From Dactylonectria macrodidyma (taxonomy: Eukaryota > Ascomycota > Sordariomycetes > Hypocreales > Nectriaceae), in the NCBI GenBank assembly GCA_020744425.1, contig JAGMUV010000045.1, forward strand, positions 62,001 to 126,000: 64,000 nucleotides of DNA. The letters run 5' to 3'. The translations under genes and the position numbers were made by a program. Shown piece after piece: positions 22,600 to 32,560 of the stretch; within the stretch, counting starts at the first letter, position 1; the number at the start of each line of letters is the position of its first letter. Under the pieces are notes generated by a model, which was not told the origin of the DNA, made no database searches, and saw only the letters and a list, made by a program, of their open reading frames with translations.

Positions 22600-24039
22600 T
22601 GGCTTCTCACTCATTGCTGGTCCATCGCGTAGTTAAGACGCCCCTCTTCCCCCTCTTTCTGGAGATTAAGGCGCATTGAATCAATGTCCTCAATGTCCTA
22701 CTCTTTTAATATCTCATCACCAGAAGTCAAATCTCTCAGAGCCATACATGGGCTAGCCCAAGGTTGTTTACACAAATAGGCTTTCAGTTCAGCGACAATG
22801 AGATCAGGGGATTGAAATTCAATACTGGACATCGCATGGTTCATGATGAAGCTACCAATAAGCCTCCAAGCCTGGGCGATAAGGGTCAAAACCTGACTGA
22901 CAGACCAGAGACTTGCGGTCCATTGACTGTTAGTCGAGAGCGCAGTGATCGTAACAATGGCTCTGGCTGTGTGGTATTTCCATGCCCGCTACGTAATCGC
23001 TTCTCCAAATCTAGTCCGATTCTGATGGTAGGAGTACCGTGGGTAGCCTTCAAAGAGCTCTACGGGCATATCAGCATTTCATTGAAGTCGTGATGAAAAG
23101 GTTATCAGATTGACAAAAAAATGTCTTGGTGAGCGACGATGCACACAGTGCCATGCGGGTGCTCTCAGCGCCTTTCGTGGGCTGATGGGTCCCCTGTCAG
23201 ACAATTGGCTCCACAGGGATCATTTGATGGCACTAGTCAATTGATGAGAATTATCTGAGGAGCAAGAACCCAATGACAAGATGCAGTGAGTCGTGTAGCT
23301 CTTTATACACAAATGAAAGCATTGCCTGTTTAGGCAGTAGCAGCTGCCTGCAGGCAGCCGCTGTAGTGGGGTACGACTGATATGCGACATCCCCTGTACA
23401 GCTCGTGTAAGGACGGCCCGGGTAGTAAAATGGTTCGGCCCGTATATAGACTGCCTAGCTTAAACCCCACTCGAGCTTACCAGGCGAACATGTGGACAAC
23501 CACATGTCTCCCTGAGACGGTCTGTTCCTCCCCTGGGTTAGAGCTAATTCACCCTCATCTCGGATGCAGAGCAGTTATCCTTTCCTATTCAGGCTTGGCC
23601 GACCCGGAATTTAAGCTTACCTGCCGTTTGGGTGTGGATGCTGATTAATTGAACCACCAACGGGTCTTGATTTCTAAGCCTCAACATTCTCCGAACGACC
23701 TCGAATTCATCCGAGCCAAGCCAAAATATTCAATTGATCCATGCTGGCTTACTTCGGCGTGACTCACAACTCATTTAGACGTCGGAAGGAAACCTTGAGA
23801 AAATGCCTCTCGCGGATGGATGACAGCCCGACTCGATGGCTTCAAGCATCATGAACAGCTCGCGAGGCAGCAGATTGCGTAGCTCAAACAGAGATGAGGC
23901 CGTAATATGAAGAGATCTATTGCCTGGACTGTAGTATAAAGAGCCGGTAAGGTTCCGTCGCAGACTTGAATCAACAAACATCTGGAACACCAACGAACAA
24001 ACTCAGCACTCATTGCTTATCACCCTTGCAACGCTCAGA
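22600..24039. other. Intergenic, one perfect palindrome
   Basis: No gene recognised. A 16-bp perfect palindrome (GCTGCCTGCAGGCAGC) lies near 23343. The last 100 bp before 24040 are the likely promoter and leader of the reductase gene. Confidence 0.4.
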
Positions 24040-25176
24040 ATGACCACTCCTCAATCTTTCACATTTCTCGGCCTCGGGAACATGGGTTCCGCCCTCGTAC
24101 AAGCGCTCCTGAAGGCTTCTAACAAAGTGACGATCTGGAACCGCACGGCAGCTCGACCTCAGATCAGAGCCGCTGTTGAGGCCGGAGCTATCCTCGAAGC
24201 GGATGTCCAGAGTGCTATCTCCAGGAACAGCACCATTGTCATCTGTCTCCTCGACTACTCTAGCATCAATACTGCGCTGGCTGACATTCCGGCCCCTGCC
24301 CTCGAGGGGAAGACTATTGTCAATCTGACCAACGGTACCCCGAAACAAGCACGGGAGATGGCAGACTGAGTCGCCTCCCACTCTGCCAAACACTACTTCG
24401 ACGTAGCGGTCATGGTAACGCCTCAAATGATCGGTGGGCCCCAGTCATTTTTTGTCGTCAGTGGAGAAACCCTCGAAGCATTCAAGCCCATCGCCTCATT
24501 CCTTGAACCGCTCGGAAGACCGGAATATCTCGGCACAGCCATAGATGCTGCTGCTCGATACGACCTTGCTGCTCTGTTCTCCATGTATGGCATGTTTAGC
24601 GGAATGTTCGTCGCCATGGCGCTCCTCAAAAACGGACATACCACAACCGACGAGAAGCTTGAACCTGTTGTGTCAGGCAGTCTGAACCCGTTCTTGGGCG
24701 CATTGATACCGTATACTGGACTTATTGCTCGGTCTTGGGATGACAAGGCGTGGGATGATAACCTGGGGAATCCGATTGGAATGCAAGCACAGGCTCCGAG
24801 GAATATTCTGGAGGCTTGTCGTGATGATGGGATGGACGATGGGTTTCTGAAGAACTTGACGACGGCGATGGAGGGGGTGGTGAAGGACAGGGGAGAGAAT
24901 GGCGGGATTGCCGTAATTGGCGAGTACCTCTTGAAGCACAAGAGCTCCAGATATATCATACAATGGGGGCGTGGGGAGAGGGGAACCGGGTGCGGATGGC
25001 GACAGGGTGGACACTGGAACCTTGCTATGGGGAATGCCATGAACTGGGAACTAGGAGCTGCGAGACGAGGTGTGTGCGTTCTAAGTACCATACCCAAGGC
25101 TGGGGGCAGTGGCGTTTGCGGTCCCCTCTTCCTGGAAATGCAATGGCAAGTGTTGCCCTCTCCAGGACAAGCGTGA
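24040..25176 (+). pseudogene. NAD(P)-dependent imine-reductase/6PGDH-like oxidoreductase, one nonsense codon
   Basis: The N-terminal Rossmann fold has the dinucleotide motif LGLGNMGSALVQALLKA, then IWNRTAARP and VNLTNGTPKQAREMAD, as in beta-hydroxyacid dehydrogenases and imine reductases. TGA at 24367-24369 interrupts it, and the same frame continues VASHSAKHYFDVAVMVTPQM and through the helical C-terminal domain. TGG (Trp) to TGA by one G-to-A change is the simplest origin, since family members have Trp or another aromatic there. Homology fades after KHKSSR (about 24950), and the last 70 residues look non-native, so the 3' end may also be replaced. The start is the ATG at 24040, next to MTTPQSFTFLGLG. 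A 320-residue open frame on the opposite strand is a shadow. Confidence 0.8.
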
Positions 25177-25429
25177 GGACAAGTTTTTCGCGAACCTTGG
25201 GCTAAGGAACCACAAGGGTTTACAACTCCTGGGCTTGATGTCTTGGGATCCCAAACGGGTTCTTTCTGCGAGACTCCATGATCCAACGTGGCGATCGCCT
25301 TTGTGGCTACAAGACGAGGCTGGCACGAACTCAAACTCCAGGCACACGGTGGGGCACGGCACGGCGACGGGGCCGTTGTCGCCATTTATGGCACGCGGCA
25401 GCCGTTCCTTATCTTGAATTATCCCCCTG

Positions 25430-25677
25430 TCCCTTTGACTGTGCTAAGGCACCACTTGACCCATAGTTCCAACAGAGGCCCGGGAGATCAGCGGTACGCT
25501 GATTGACTTTAAAAAGGTGTGTAGCTATAGGAAGCGTTATGTACTATGATGTAGATCCCTAGGAGCCGCGACTTCTGGCACCATAAAATAGGTGAGACCT
25601 TACGTACCTCGTCATTTTCATTAGTCTGACCCCCTGTTACTAGCGCATGTGTTGCTTTAGCACAGTCAAAGGGATAG
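25430..25677. mobile_element. TA-flanked MITE, family A, copy 2
   Basis: A 246-bp diverged copy of the element at 6090-6345. It shares TCCCTTTGACTGT at both ends in inverted orientation, the internal GATCAGCGGTACGCT block and the GATGTAGATCC block. The right flank is TA but the left is TG, suggesting a point change in the target duplication. It lies just downstream of the reductase pseudogene. Confidence 0.85.
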
Positions 25678-27329
25678 TAATCACCATACTTAAACACCTA
25701 TCACAGAAGTAAATTGGCAACGCCCACCTGATAAGCTCAATACGCGGTCACGAATCAACGCTTCGATATCCTCGCTTGATCTCTGTGGGCTCATAGTTCG
25801 TGCATCGTGGGGCTTAAATCTTGTTTCGACATACTCACTGCTACCTTCTTTAGGGTGCATGTCAGTGCCGTCGCTGACACCTGGGCACCTCGAGTGCTGA
25901 ATAGAAGGTTGATTTCTTGTTACAATCTACGGGATAAATAAGGTAAGTGCCCCCCAACAGAGGGGCATCCAGAATGCGCATCCGGAATGTGTGTATCCCG
26001 CCGCTTCTAGCTGGCAAGCAGGCCCATGTCGATCGAGGAGGCGGGTAGCAGAGAAGACAAAGTTGCATCGCGACAAGCAAAAGCGGTGGTTTGACGTCAT
26101 AAATGATGACTTTCTGCGGGGTATTCTACTGCTTGTCGCCTTCATCGCTCTGACAATCTTCACATGACAAGAGCTCACGAATATCGAAGAACGGAAGTGG
26201 CGTCATTTGGCGTCATTGTAGATCTGTAGGAAGATTCCTGCCCACAGGCGATGTTTGCTTCTCGCATGGATAGAAGGAGGGGTTTTGTGTAGCCTAATCA
26301 GAAGCCAATTACAAGTATGTCATTAACTTACCCTAGTTATAAAAAATTAGTGATAGAACGTGATAAAGAGACAAAGGAGTATCCCCATTGATTTGTTGAG
26401 GGACCTGGAGACTGCTCCAATGTATATGGATCCATCAACCGACACATGCTCTGCAATGTTGATTGGTTCCACGTGGTGATTCGTACGTCACTCTGATATC
26501 TAGCGAGGCAACCTCACTGTTTTCAAACTTGAAGATGGGGGGAAGTGCACTAATATCATGCTATGTACATTGATTGTGACGAAATAAAAATTTATTTGTT
26601 GGGAAAAGCGTTGCCACGTACTTGGGGGGTCTCTGTCCACATACCCCCCAAGATCTACCCCCTGAATCTATGTTGATGAGGCCGTGATAGAAGGGATAGA
26701 AGCTTGGCAGCAGGCAGGGTAGAAAGGTAGAAAGCACAGCTTTCTATCAATAGTAGATGGTGCGTCTACTTTTGGTAGATAGATGCGACCCCTGATAGCC
26801 TCTACGAGCTACGGTCCGATTCCCTGTATCACACTCCTAGCACCTCCTAGGAATAAATCCTGGCTAATTAAAGAATTGTTCTTAATGAAGCAAAATAGGG
26901 CTCAGGGCTCAGCTAAAGATGATAATCATCTTCAGCTGGGGGGGGGGGGGGGGGGGTGTGTTGGGTTATATACTGGAGAATCCATCACACTCCTGAAACG
27001 GTAAGGATGATATTTACCGACACTTTTCTCTAATCTGTGCTATACCAGTGATGGCATGGAGTCAAAAACATAACAAGTTCCACTCAGAAGCAGTTCGTAT
27101 TTGTTAGGTATGTGTCGAGTAATTTAAATCACCATTTGCACCTCTCAACTACACGCAAAAGGGGAAACACCACTACCTCCTGCCCTTTCTCCACTTAGCC
27201 CACTCTGAATCTGTAAATAAAGTGTCTGGAGTCACCCTTTACTGACTGGCATTGCTTGACTGGCTGTCCTGCTCAACAGATAGTGACACGAAATCAGCGT
27301 CCAACTACCTGGATGATGGCTCTCCAAGT
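25678..27329. other. Intergenic with a hairpin and a 19-G run
   Basis: No recognisable gene. A near-perfect hairpin (CTTGGGGGGT near 26620 and ACCCCCCAAG near 26643) and a run of 19 G at 26938-26956 are the only structures seen. Confidence 0.4.
26938..26956 (+). repeat. Run of 19 guanines
   Basis: A pure G tract, likely length-unstable. It could form a G-quadruplex and is also a place where assemblies go wrong. Confidence 0.95.
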
Positions 27330-27924
27330 CCCAGTAATAAAGGCAGGTTTCCGGAAGCGATGGGCCATCGAAGTCCAACTTGGACGGCAACGGGTTGATA
27401 GCCGAGCAGATCCTCTTGAAATGAGCCGGCATCCATAATATTGTAGACGTTCTTTGTGAAACGATATGCCGTCTACGTCTCCTTACTAGGTATCTATTGA
27501 AAGCTAGCTGCGGCAGGAAGCATAGGAATTGTGTGTTATGATTGATCTGACTAGCTAGAAAAGGGGAGACGCCGCTGTCGGCTTTGTGATCCGCGATGTC
27601 GGCTGTTGCCTTACAAATTAGGTGTAAATCGGGACGGTGGATAAACCCGGTCTGTACGGTCGAATCCACACCAACAGTATCCTTCCGCTCCATCACCAGA
27701 TAGTGGCCGTAGATCCGCACTGACCCGTGGTCATGCTAGATGGAGAGCGCAAGGATCTGACGGTGGACCTCGCCTTTGCGCTTCACAACACGGAAAAACC
27801 CGGCGACCGCCCACACCGCAAGGGTCACATTGTGGGCGTTCTGGCGGTCCACCACATCTAGCGCTGCGGCTTCGCACTTCACCCCGCATGTCAGGGGGGG
27901 GAAGTACATGTAGTTCGTGGCCAT
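27330..27924 (-). pseudogene. DUF7924-like fungal protein, fragment
   Basis: The minus-strand frame reads VDRQNAHNVTLAVWAVAGFF, VKRKGEVHRQILALSI, a stop (27738-27736), then HDHGSVRIYGHYLVMERKDT, and after a scrambled middle WMPAHFKRICSAINPLPSKL. This matches the C-terminal pattern of a fungal uncharacterised domain (DUF7924: S-H-D...V-R-I-Y-G-H-Y...I-W-x-x-H-x-K-R-I-C-S-A-I-D). There is at least one nonsense codon, and the segment between the two conserved blocks is out of frame or replaced. Function of the family is unknown. The domain name is from memory. Confidence 0.55.
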
Positions 27925-28139
27925 AGAGACATGTCACCGGCGATAAAGTCGCCAATGAATGATGATGGCTTGGCTAGCTAGTCATCGGTGAATGCCTCGT
28001 GCCTTGAACCCCGCAGAGTAGTCAGGTTGGGGGGACTAGTGCAGGTCAGGGGGATCGAGTTGTTCCAGCCTCGTTGACGCTCTCTGTGAGCTATACAGAC
28101 GACAGTCCTAAGCCGCTTTGGCCCCGACCTGCTCCTTCT

Positions 28140-28440
28140 CCCTTTCACGCCCCGCGGCAAAGATCATTTCCACAATTTCAAGATTGCGATCTTCAGAGGC
28201 GTACCTTAAGGCCGTCTGCAATTTGTCATTGGCCACCGGCGCCGCGTCCGGTGCGCTGAGTCTCTTGATAATATCTTCACAGCTAGTCTTTGTAACGCCC
28301 TGTACTCCCTAGAGGAGTCGGAGCAACGAGTCGTAGTATACTTTCGGGCTTAGCTTCTAGCTGAGCACCCTCACGGAGCAGAACATCGACGACTTCGGCG
28401 TGGCCAAAACAAGCAACGCCCTGCAGTGGCGTCGACGATT
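28140..28440 (-). pseudogene. Ankyrin-repeat fragment
   Basis: Read leftwards, STPLQGVACFGHAEVVDVLL (about 28436-28377) and, further on, KLQTALRYASEDRNLEIVEM (about 28223-28164) are ankyrin repeats, the first with the usual T-P-L...A-x-x-G-H-x-E-V-V-x-x-L-L pattern. The repeats are separated by sequence with no continuous frame, so this is a remnant. Such repeats typically form the sensor end of fungal NLR-type proteins. It sits head-to-head with an NLR-like segment on the plus strand. Confidence 0.6.
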
Positions 28441-30051
28441 CAGAAGAAAGGCCAACCCCTGCAGCTTCTCCGGAACAGGCCTGGGGAGGAGTACGCCAAG
28501 GATGATATAGTTAAGACAGATCTAGCCAATGATCTAAACTACATGCCGCTTACAATCCCCCAGGCTGCCACTTACATCAAGCGAAGGAGACCGCACATGT
28601 CGGTATCGGCTTACCAAGAGGTGTTCCAGAGGAGCGACAAGAAGAATGCAAGCTCAAGCCTTATACAGGCCAGCTCTGCCTCTAAAACGCCAAAAGTTAT
28701 GATCGTTGAAGAGAGCATCGACCTCGAAGCGTCGCTTCCTGAAAAGAGGCAAGGTAAACGCATGCGGGGTCTGCGGCATCGCATCCTCATTGTGTATCGC
28801 CGCTTGTGCACTCTCGTTAGCATCTTCAATATCTCAGCCGCCCTCGCAGTCATTCTCTCTGGAATCCAAAGAGAATGGCTGGGTACCGTTACAGCTACCA
28901 ACCTCGCCCTCACGGTTCTTATTCGACAGGACTTCGTCATCAATGCCCTATACACGATAACGTGTAGCGTGCCAAAGTCTTGGCCACTTGCCATTAGGTC
29001 TCGGTCTGCTAAGATTTATCACCTCGGTGGCATTCACTCTGGCGCCGCAATCAGCGCTGGCGCCTCGCTCCTCGCTTCTAATGTTGGCGATGTGTTGTGC
29101 ATGACCTCAACATGCTCAAACTGGGGCCATCAGTCGCTGGCCGTAAATATCATCTGTTGGATACTATCGGCTCTCTTCTTCATCATATTCGTAATGGCAT
29201 ATCCATCAATCCGAAAGGCACATCATGATTTGGTCGAGAAAACGCATCGCTTCATCGGCTGGACAATGCTTGGACTCTTTTGGGCTCAAGTAGTTCTGAC
29301 CTGCAACGACACCAAGGACGCAAGCACATCGTTGGGCAGCGCTTGCATACGATCAACCCCATTCTGGCTCCTCGCCGTTGCCAATGTTAGCATAGCCCTG
29401 ACCTGGGCTTTTCTTCGAAAGGTGCCTGTTCAGGCAGAAGTCCTTTCTGACCATGCTGTCAGACTTCATTTTGATGACACGGTCCCAGTCAATGGATCAT
29501 TCACTCGCTTATCGAAACGTCCTCTTCTTGAGTGGCACTCCTTTGCCACCATCCCGGCTCCAGAGCCTGCAAATGGCCGCCGCAAGGGTTATTCCCTTAT
29601 CGTTTCGAACGCAGGTGACTGGACCAAGGCAATCATAAAAGAGGAACCAACTCATATTTGGACCCGCGGGGTTCCCACTTGTAGCATTATGCGCATCGCT
29701 ACTCTCTTTAACCGCGTCGTTCTGATTGCAACTGGATCTGGCATCGGGCCCGTGTTAGGGCACATTCAAAGTCCTTCTTGTCCCACACAGCTGATTTGGT
29801 CAACCTCTCAACCAGAACAAACATTTGGGGAGGATCTATGCAAGGTTATCAAGGCCCAGATCCCCAACGCAGTTATCCATGACACCAAGAGGCTTGGCCG
29901 CCCAGATCTGGTCAAAATGGGGTACAACCTTGTAAAAGGTTTTAAGGCGGAGGCGGTAATTATTATTGCAAATGAGAAGATTACTAAGAAGGTTGTGTAT
30001 GGTCTCGAGACTAGGGGTGTCTTTGCATATGGTGCGATTTGGGACAGTTGA
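28426..30051 (+). CDS. TmpA-like membrane oxidoreductase with NLR-derived N-terminus
   Basis: A 541-codon open frame without introns. From about residue 115 it resembles fungal TmpA-type integral membrane proteins and related C-terminal modules of adenylate-forming reductases. It has four hydrophobic segments (VSIFNISAALAVILSGI; NIICWILSALFFIIFVMAY; FIGWTMLGLFWAQVVLTC; FWLLAVANVSIALTWAF), then a ferredoxin-reductase-like region with VVLIATGSGIGPVLGHI (nucleotide-binding glycines), LIWSTSQPEQTFGEDL and the conserved end KITKKVVYGLETRGVFAYGA. TmpA is a plasma-membrane flavoprotein linked to conidiation signalling in Aspergillus. Residues about 14-80 instead match the helical part after an NB-ARC domain in NLRs (ANDLNYMPLTIPQAATYIKR, YQEVFQRSDKK). 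The native start may be the Met at 28699. Confidence 0.8.
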   Translation: MASTIQKKGQPLQLLRNRPGEEYAKDDIVKTDLANDLNYMPLTIPQAATYIKRRRPHMSVSAYQEVFQRSDKKNASSSLIQASSASKTPKVMIVEESIDLEASLPEKRQGKRMRGLRHRILIVYRRLCTLVSIFNISAALAVILSGIQREWLGTVTATNLALTVLIRQDFVINALYTITCSVPKSWPLAIRSRSAKIYHLGGIHSGAAISAGASLLASNVGDVLCMTSTCSNWGHQSLAVNIICWILSALFFIIFVMAYPSIRKAHHDLVEKTHRFIGWTMLGLFWAQVVLTCNDTKDASTSLGSACIRSTPFWLLAVANVSIALTWAFLRKVPVQAEVLSDHAVRLHFDDTVPVNGSFTRLSKRPLLEWHSFATIPAPEPANGRRKGYSLIVSNAGDWTKAIIKEEPTHIWTRGVPTCSIMRIATLFNRVVLIATGSGIGPVLGHIQSPSCPTQLIWSTSQPEQTFGEDLCKVIKAQIPNAVIHDTKRLGRPDLVKMGYNLVKGFKAEAVIIIANEKITKKVVYGLETRGVFAYGAIWDS

Positions 30052-30266
30052 GGCGGAGTTTTGGACGGTTTAATTGCTTGTTTTATTGTTACAATCAGAG
30101 TTGGACATCTATCGAATGCGAGTCGAATTTTTCTTTTATATATATATATATATAACTATTTAAAGCAGAGGCAACAACCCACCAGCCACTATCCGCAGAT
30201 TGCACGGCGATTGTTTCCCCTTGTCGAGTTGGATCAAGGCCGCGTCCACCCCGCATTCCACAAACA

Positions 30267-30569
30267 GTGCTTAGTTTCTGGCTTTTGACGGACAAGCAGC
30301 TCGAGTCTCTCGCACAATTCTGTCACCAGAAAATTCCCAATCAGTATACTGACTTGTACCCGTTCAAAATCACATGGAGACATAATATGTCGGGCGAGGA
30401 GAAGCGCTGCGAAATGGGCAAGTTTATTGGCCTCCCGGCCCGCGACCTGTACATCCAACAGAAAAGCGACGAGGAAATTCGGGCCGAGGCTCGAAGAGCA
30501 AGACTCGCTGCGGAGTATGATAAACAGCGACGGAAGCTGTACTATTACAGGGAAGAATCCGTTCCCTGA
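30267..30569 (+). CDS. Small conserved fungal protein, exon or fragment
   Basis: The frame reads LTDKQLESLAQFCHQKIPNQ, then FKITWRHNMSGEEKRCEMGK and FIGLPARDL, followed by a charged helix ending at 30569. This pattern (a T-D/E-x-Q-L...A-x-F-Y-H-Q start, an E-E-K-R-x-K-I-G-x-F-I-G-L core and an acidic/basic helix) recurs in short uncharacterised proteins of filamentous fungi. No function is known to me. The sequence upstream of the Leu-Thr-Asp is probably intron or leader, so the true start is uncertain. A hAT element begins two bases after the stop codon. Confidence 0.45.
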   Translation: MLSFWLLTDKQLESLAQFCHQKIPNQYTDLYPFKITWRHNMSGEEKRCEMGKFIGLPARDLYIQQKSDEEIRAEARRARLAAEYDKQRRKLYYYREESVP

Positions 30570-30570
30570 C

Positions 30571-32560
30571 CCAGTGATGTAATTAATCAATTAATCTGAA
30601 TCCGGCCAGCGATTCAGATTAATTACTGAACCCGGCCTAGGATTCAAGGATTAATTGTTGATTTAGTGATTAATTAGTTACCAGTGATTGGTAAGCTTAT
30701 TCAACAGTTGACGTTGATATTTGCTGCTTTCCTATGAATCTCCAAGTGCGCTTAGATCTCCCTTTTCCTAGTGAACGCCAACTGCTTCAGGTGTCTATCT
30801 CCCTCCGTATAGCGATCGTCGATAAAGCCGTTCACTTCTTTGCGGAGTTTAATAGCAACACGAATCATAAGATACCAGGAGTTCCATCTGGTTGAGTTAT
30901 CCTGGGGGATCATGCGACCGGCAACTTTCAAGAACGCTTGATAGCGTTGGATCGATGAGCGTATCCATACCACAAGATAATAAAGCATCCCAAGTGCGCC
31001 ATATTGCCGCCAGGCAGTTGCTGTATCTGCTCTTTCGACAGCACCCTCCTGTTCGTTATGGGATAGCTGTGACACCTGACGAAGTGCCCCATCAGAAGCG
31101 TCCTTATTCTTGCCAAACAGGAACGCCTGTATAGCTAGATTGATAATGTGACCGTTACAGCGGAGTCGACGATGGGCGGCATTGAAATCGCAAGCCTCTG
31201 CAATAGCTTGCAGCATTGTGTCATTGTTGTAGGCGTTATTAAGTGTAAAGTACCCGATCTTATCGTGTATTCTGTAGGAATTAATAACCTGGAGGAAAGT
31301 CTCTGCAATAGCTTCACCGCTATGCGCACCTTCGAGCTCTTGAAGAGCAAGCAAGGCTTTGCGTAACTGCCGGGTGTCTAGATCAATGAAGTGCGCCACA
31401 ATCGCAAGAAGGCTGCGATGGTTGGGGGAAGACCAGATATCAATACTAAAGTGTACTTGCGTGAGTGAAGACTTTAGCCTTGATATCAGATTTTCATGAT
31501 GCGTCGTAAAACTCGCTTCTAGCCTTTTTGGGATTTGCCCACGGCTTTGCGTAACGACTCTCGGAGCTATATAATTGACTGTGCGAAGTAGGGCGTACCA
31601 TTCCGGCCACTCAACGAGGCTATGTGGAAGGCTATGTGCGGTAAGGAGGTTGACCAGGGCTTGATTATACGAATCTTCATCCATAGCAGCAAGAAGGTGT
31701 TTCTCCTGCTCAAGATTATGCCCTTCCTGTCTTGCAGCTTGTTGTCTAAATAGTCTGTAGATTGCGTTTTCCTGGCTAAGCTTCTTTGCCGGAGGTTGCT
31801 TGGAAATTTGGATGTAATGCTTATCCTGAAGATGGCCTCGAACTCTGTTGTGAGCGGTCTGAGAGTAGGTACAGTGTCTGCAGTACCATATCTTCTGACC
31901 GTGCCTATTGCGCTCAGGTTTATGGCTGCTTGGCTGATGACTTTCTGTCCAGATATCGACTGCTGTAGGGGTGCGGAAGCGTTTTCTAGATACCGTAGTA
32001 GAGGAGGATTCTGAGGCTTGAGGAGAGTCTCTAGCGGCATCTAGGTCTTTAGCGGGCTTCTCTGTCAAGGCAAGAGAGTCGTAGTCGTTAATAGAAATAG
32101 AAAATGGATTTGTAGAGACTATGATGTTTAATAGCGTCGACGTTATGAAACGTGGCTAATTAAGAGACAACTCTCCGACAGAATCTAATAACGATCAATA
32201 TTATCAAGCAGAGAGCTTACCAGCTGACAGCTCACCTCGCAAATTCACGCTCTGTTCGATAAGATGATTCATTGACAGTTGACCTGTCTAGCAATTATTT
32301 TTGGATAGTAACCACCAAATACCATATACACAGCCAGTTTAGGCAACAGCGGGCATCTGTCAGCCACTTGCTCCTGTGCTAAGGCAGGAGTTGTGCAGCA
32401 GGCAGGAACACCCATCCTCGATCTGGCACATCGACTCCACTTTAATTAATCATTGAAACTTAATTAATCTTGGCCAGCCTTGATTCAGATAAATAATCCC
32501 AACCAAGGATTCAGATTCATTGAATCGCTAATTAATCGCCCTGATTAATTACATCACTGG
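30571..32560 (-). mobile_element. hAT element with both terminal repeats, internally deleted
   Basis: Ends are exact inverted repeats of CCAGTGATGTAATTAATC (30571-30588 and 32543-32560). Adjacent subterminal zones on both sides are full of TTAATTAAT, GATTCAG and GGCCAG words. The element is 1990 bp and encodes one leftward transposase frame. I could not see an 8-bp target duplication: the flanks CCCTGACC and GCCATCGT differ, which suggests an old insertion or a rearranged end. Confidence 0.88.
30752..32068 (-). CDS. hAT transposase lacking its C-terminal dimerisation domain
   Basis: 438 residues in one open frame. A BED-type zinc finger comes first (about residues 50-86: GQKIWYCRHCTYSQTA then HLQDKH), followed by the RNase-H-like core with FSIDIWSSPNHRSLLAIVAH (first Asp) and the RLRCNGHIINLAIQAFLFG block. 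The second catalytic position reads YFTLNNAYNNDTM, where hAT proteins have TLDNASNNDT, so the Asp is Asn (a single G-to-A change). The frame ends at KRKREI, about 200 residues short of family length. The dimerisation domain with its ERLFS motif and the last acidic catalytic residue are missing. Cleavage activity is unlikely, but the DNA-binding finger is intact. Confidence 0.85.
   Translation of the reverse strand: MTEKPAKDLDAARDSPQASESSSTTVSRKRFRTPTAVDIWTESHQPSSHKPERNRHGQKIWYCRHCTYSQTAHNRVRGHLQDKHYIQISKQPPAKKLSQENAIYRLFRQQAARQEGHNLEQEKHLLAAMDEDSYNQALVNLLTAHSLPHSLVEWPEWYALLRTVNYIAPRVVTQSRGQIPKRLEASFTTHHENLISRLKSSLTQVHFSIDIWSSPNHRSLLAIVAHFIDLDTRQLRKALLALQELEGAHSGEAIAETFLQVINSYRIHDKIGYFTLNNAYNNDTMLQAIAEACDFNAAHRRLRCNGHIINLAIQAFLFGKNKDASDGALRQVSQLSHNEQEGAVERADTATAWRQYGALGMLYYLVVWIRSSIQRYQAFLKVAGRMIPQDNSTRWNSWYLMIRVAIKLRKEVNGFIDDRYTEGDRHLKQLAFTRKREI

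Noticed and set aside
24423..25385. 320-codon open frame on the minus strand
   Set aside because: It is antisense to the imine-reductase-like gene, whose plus-strand product has a clear dinucleotide-binding motif and family blocks; the antisense product has no domain.
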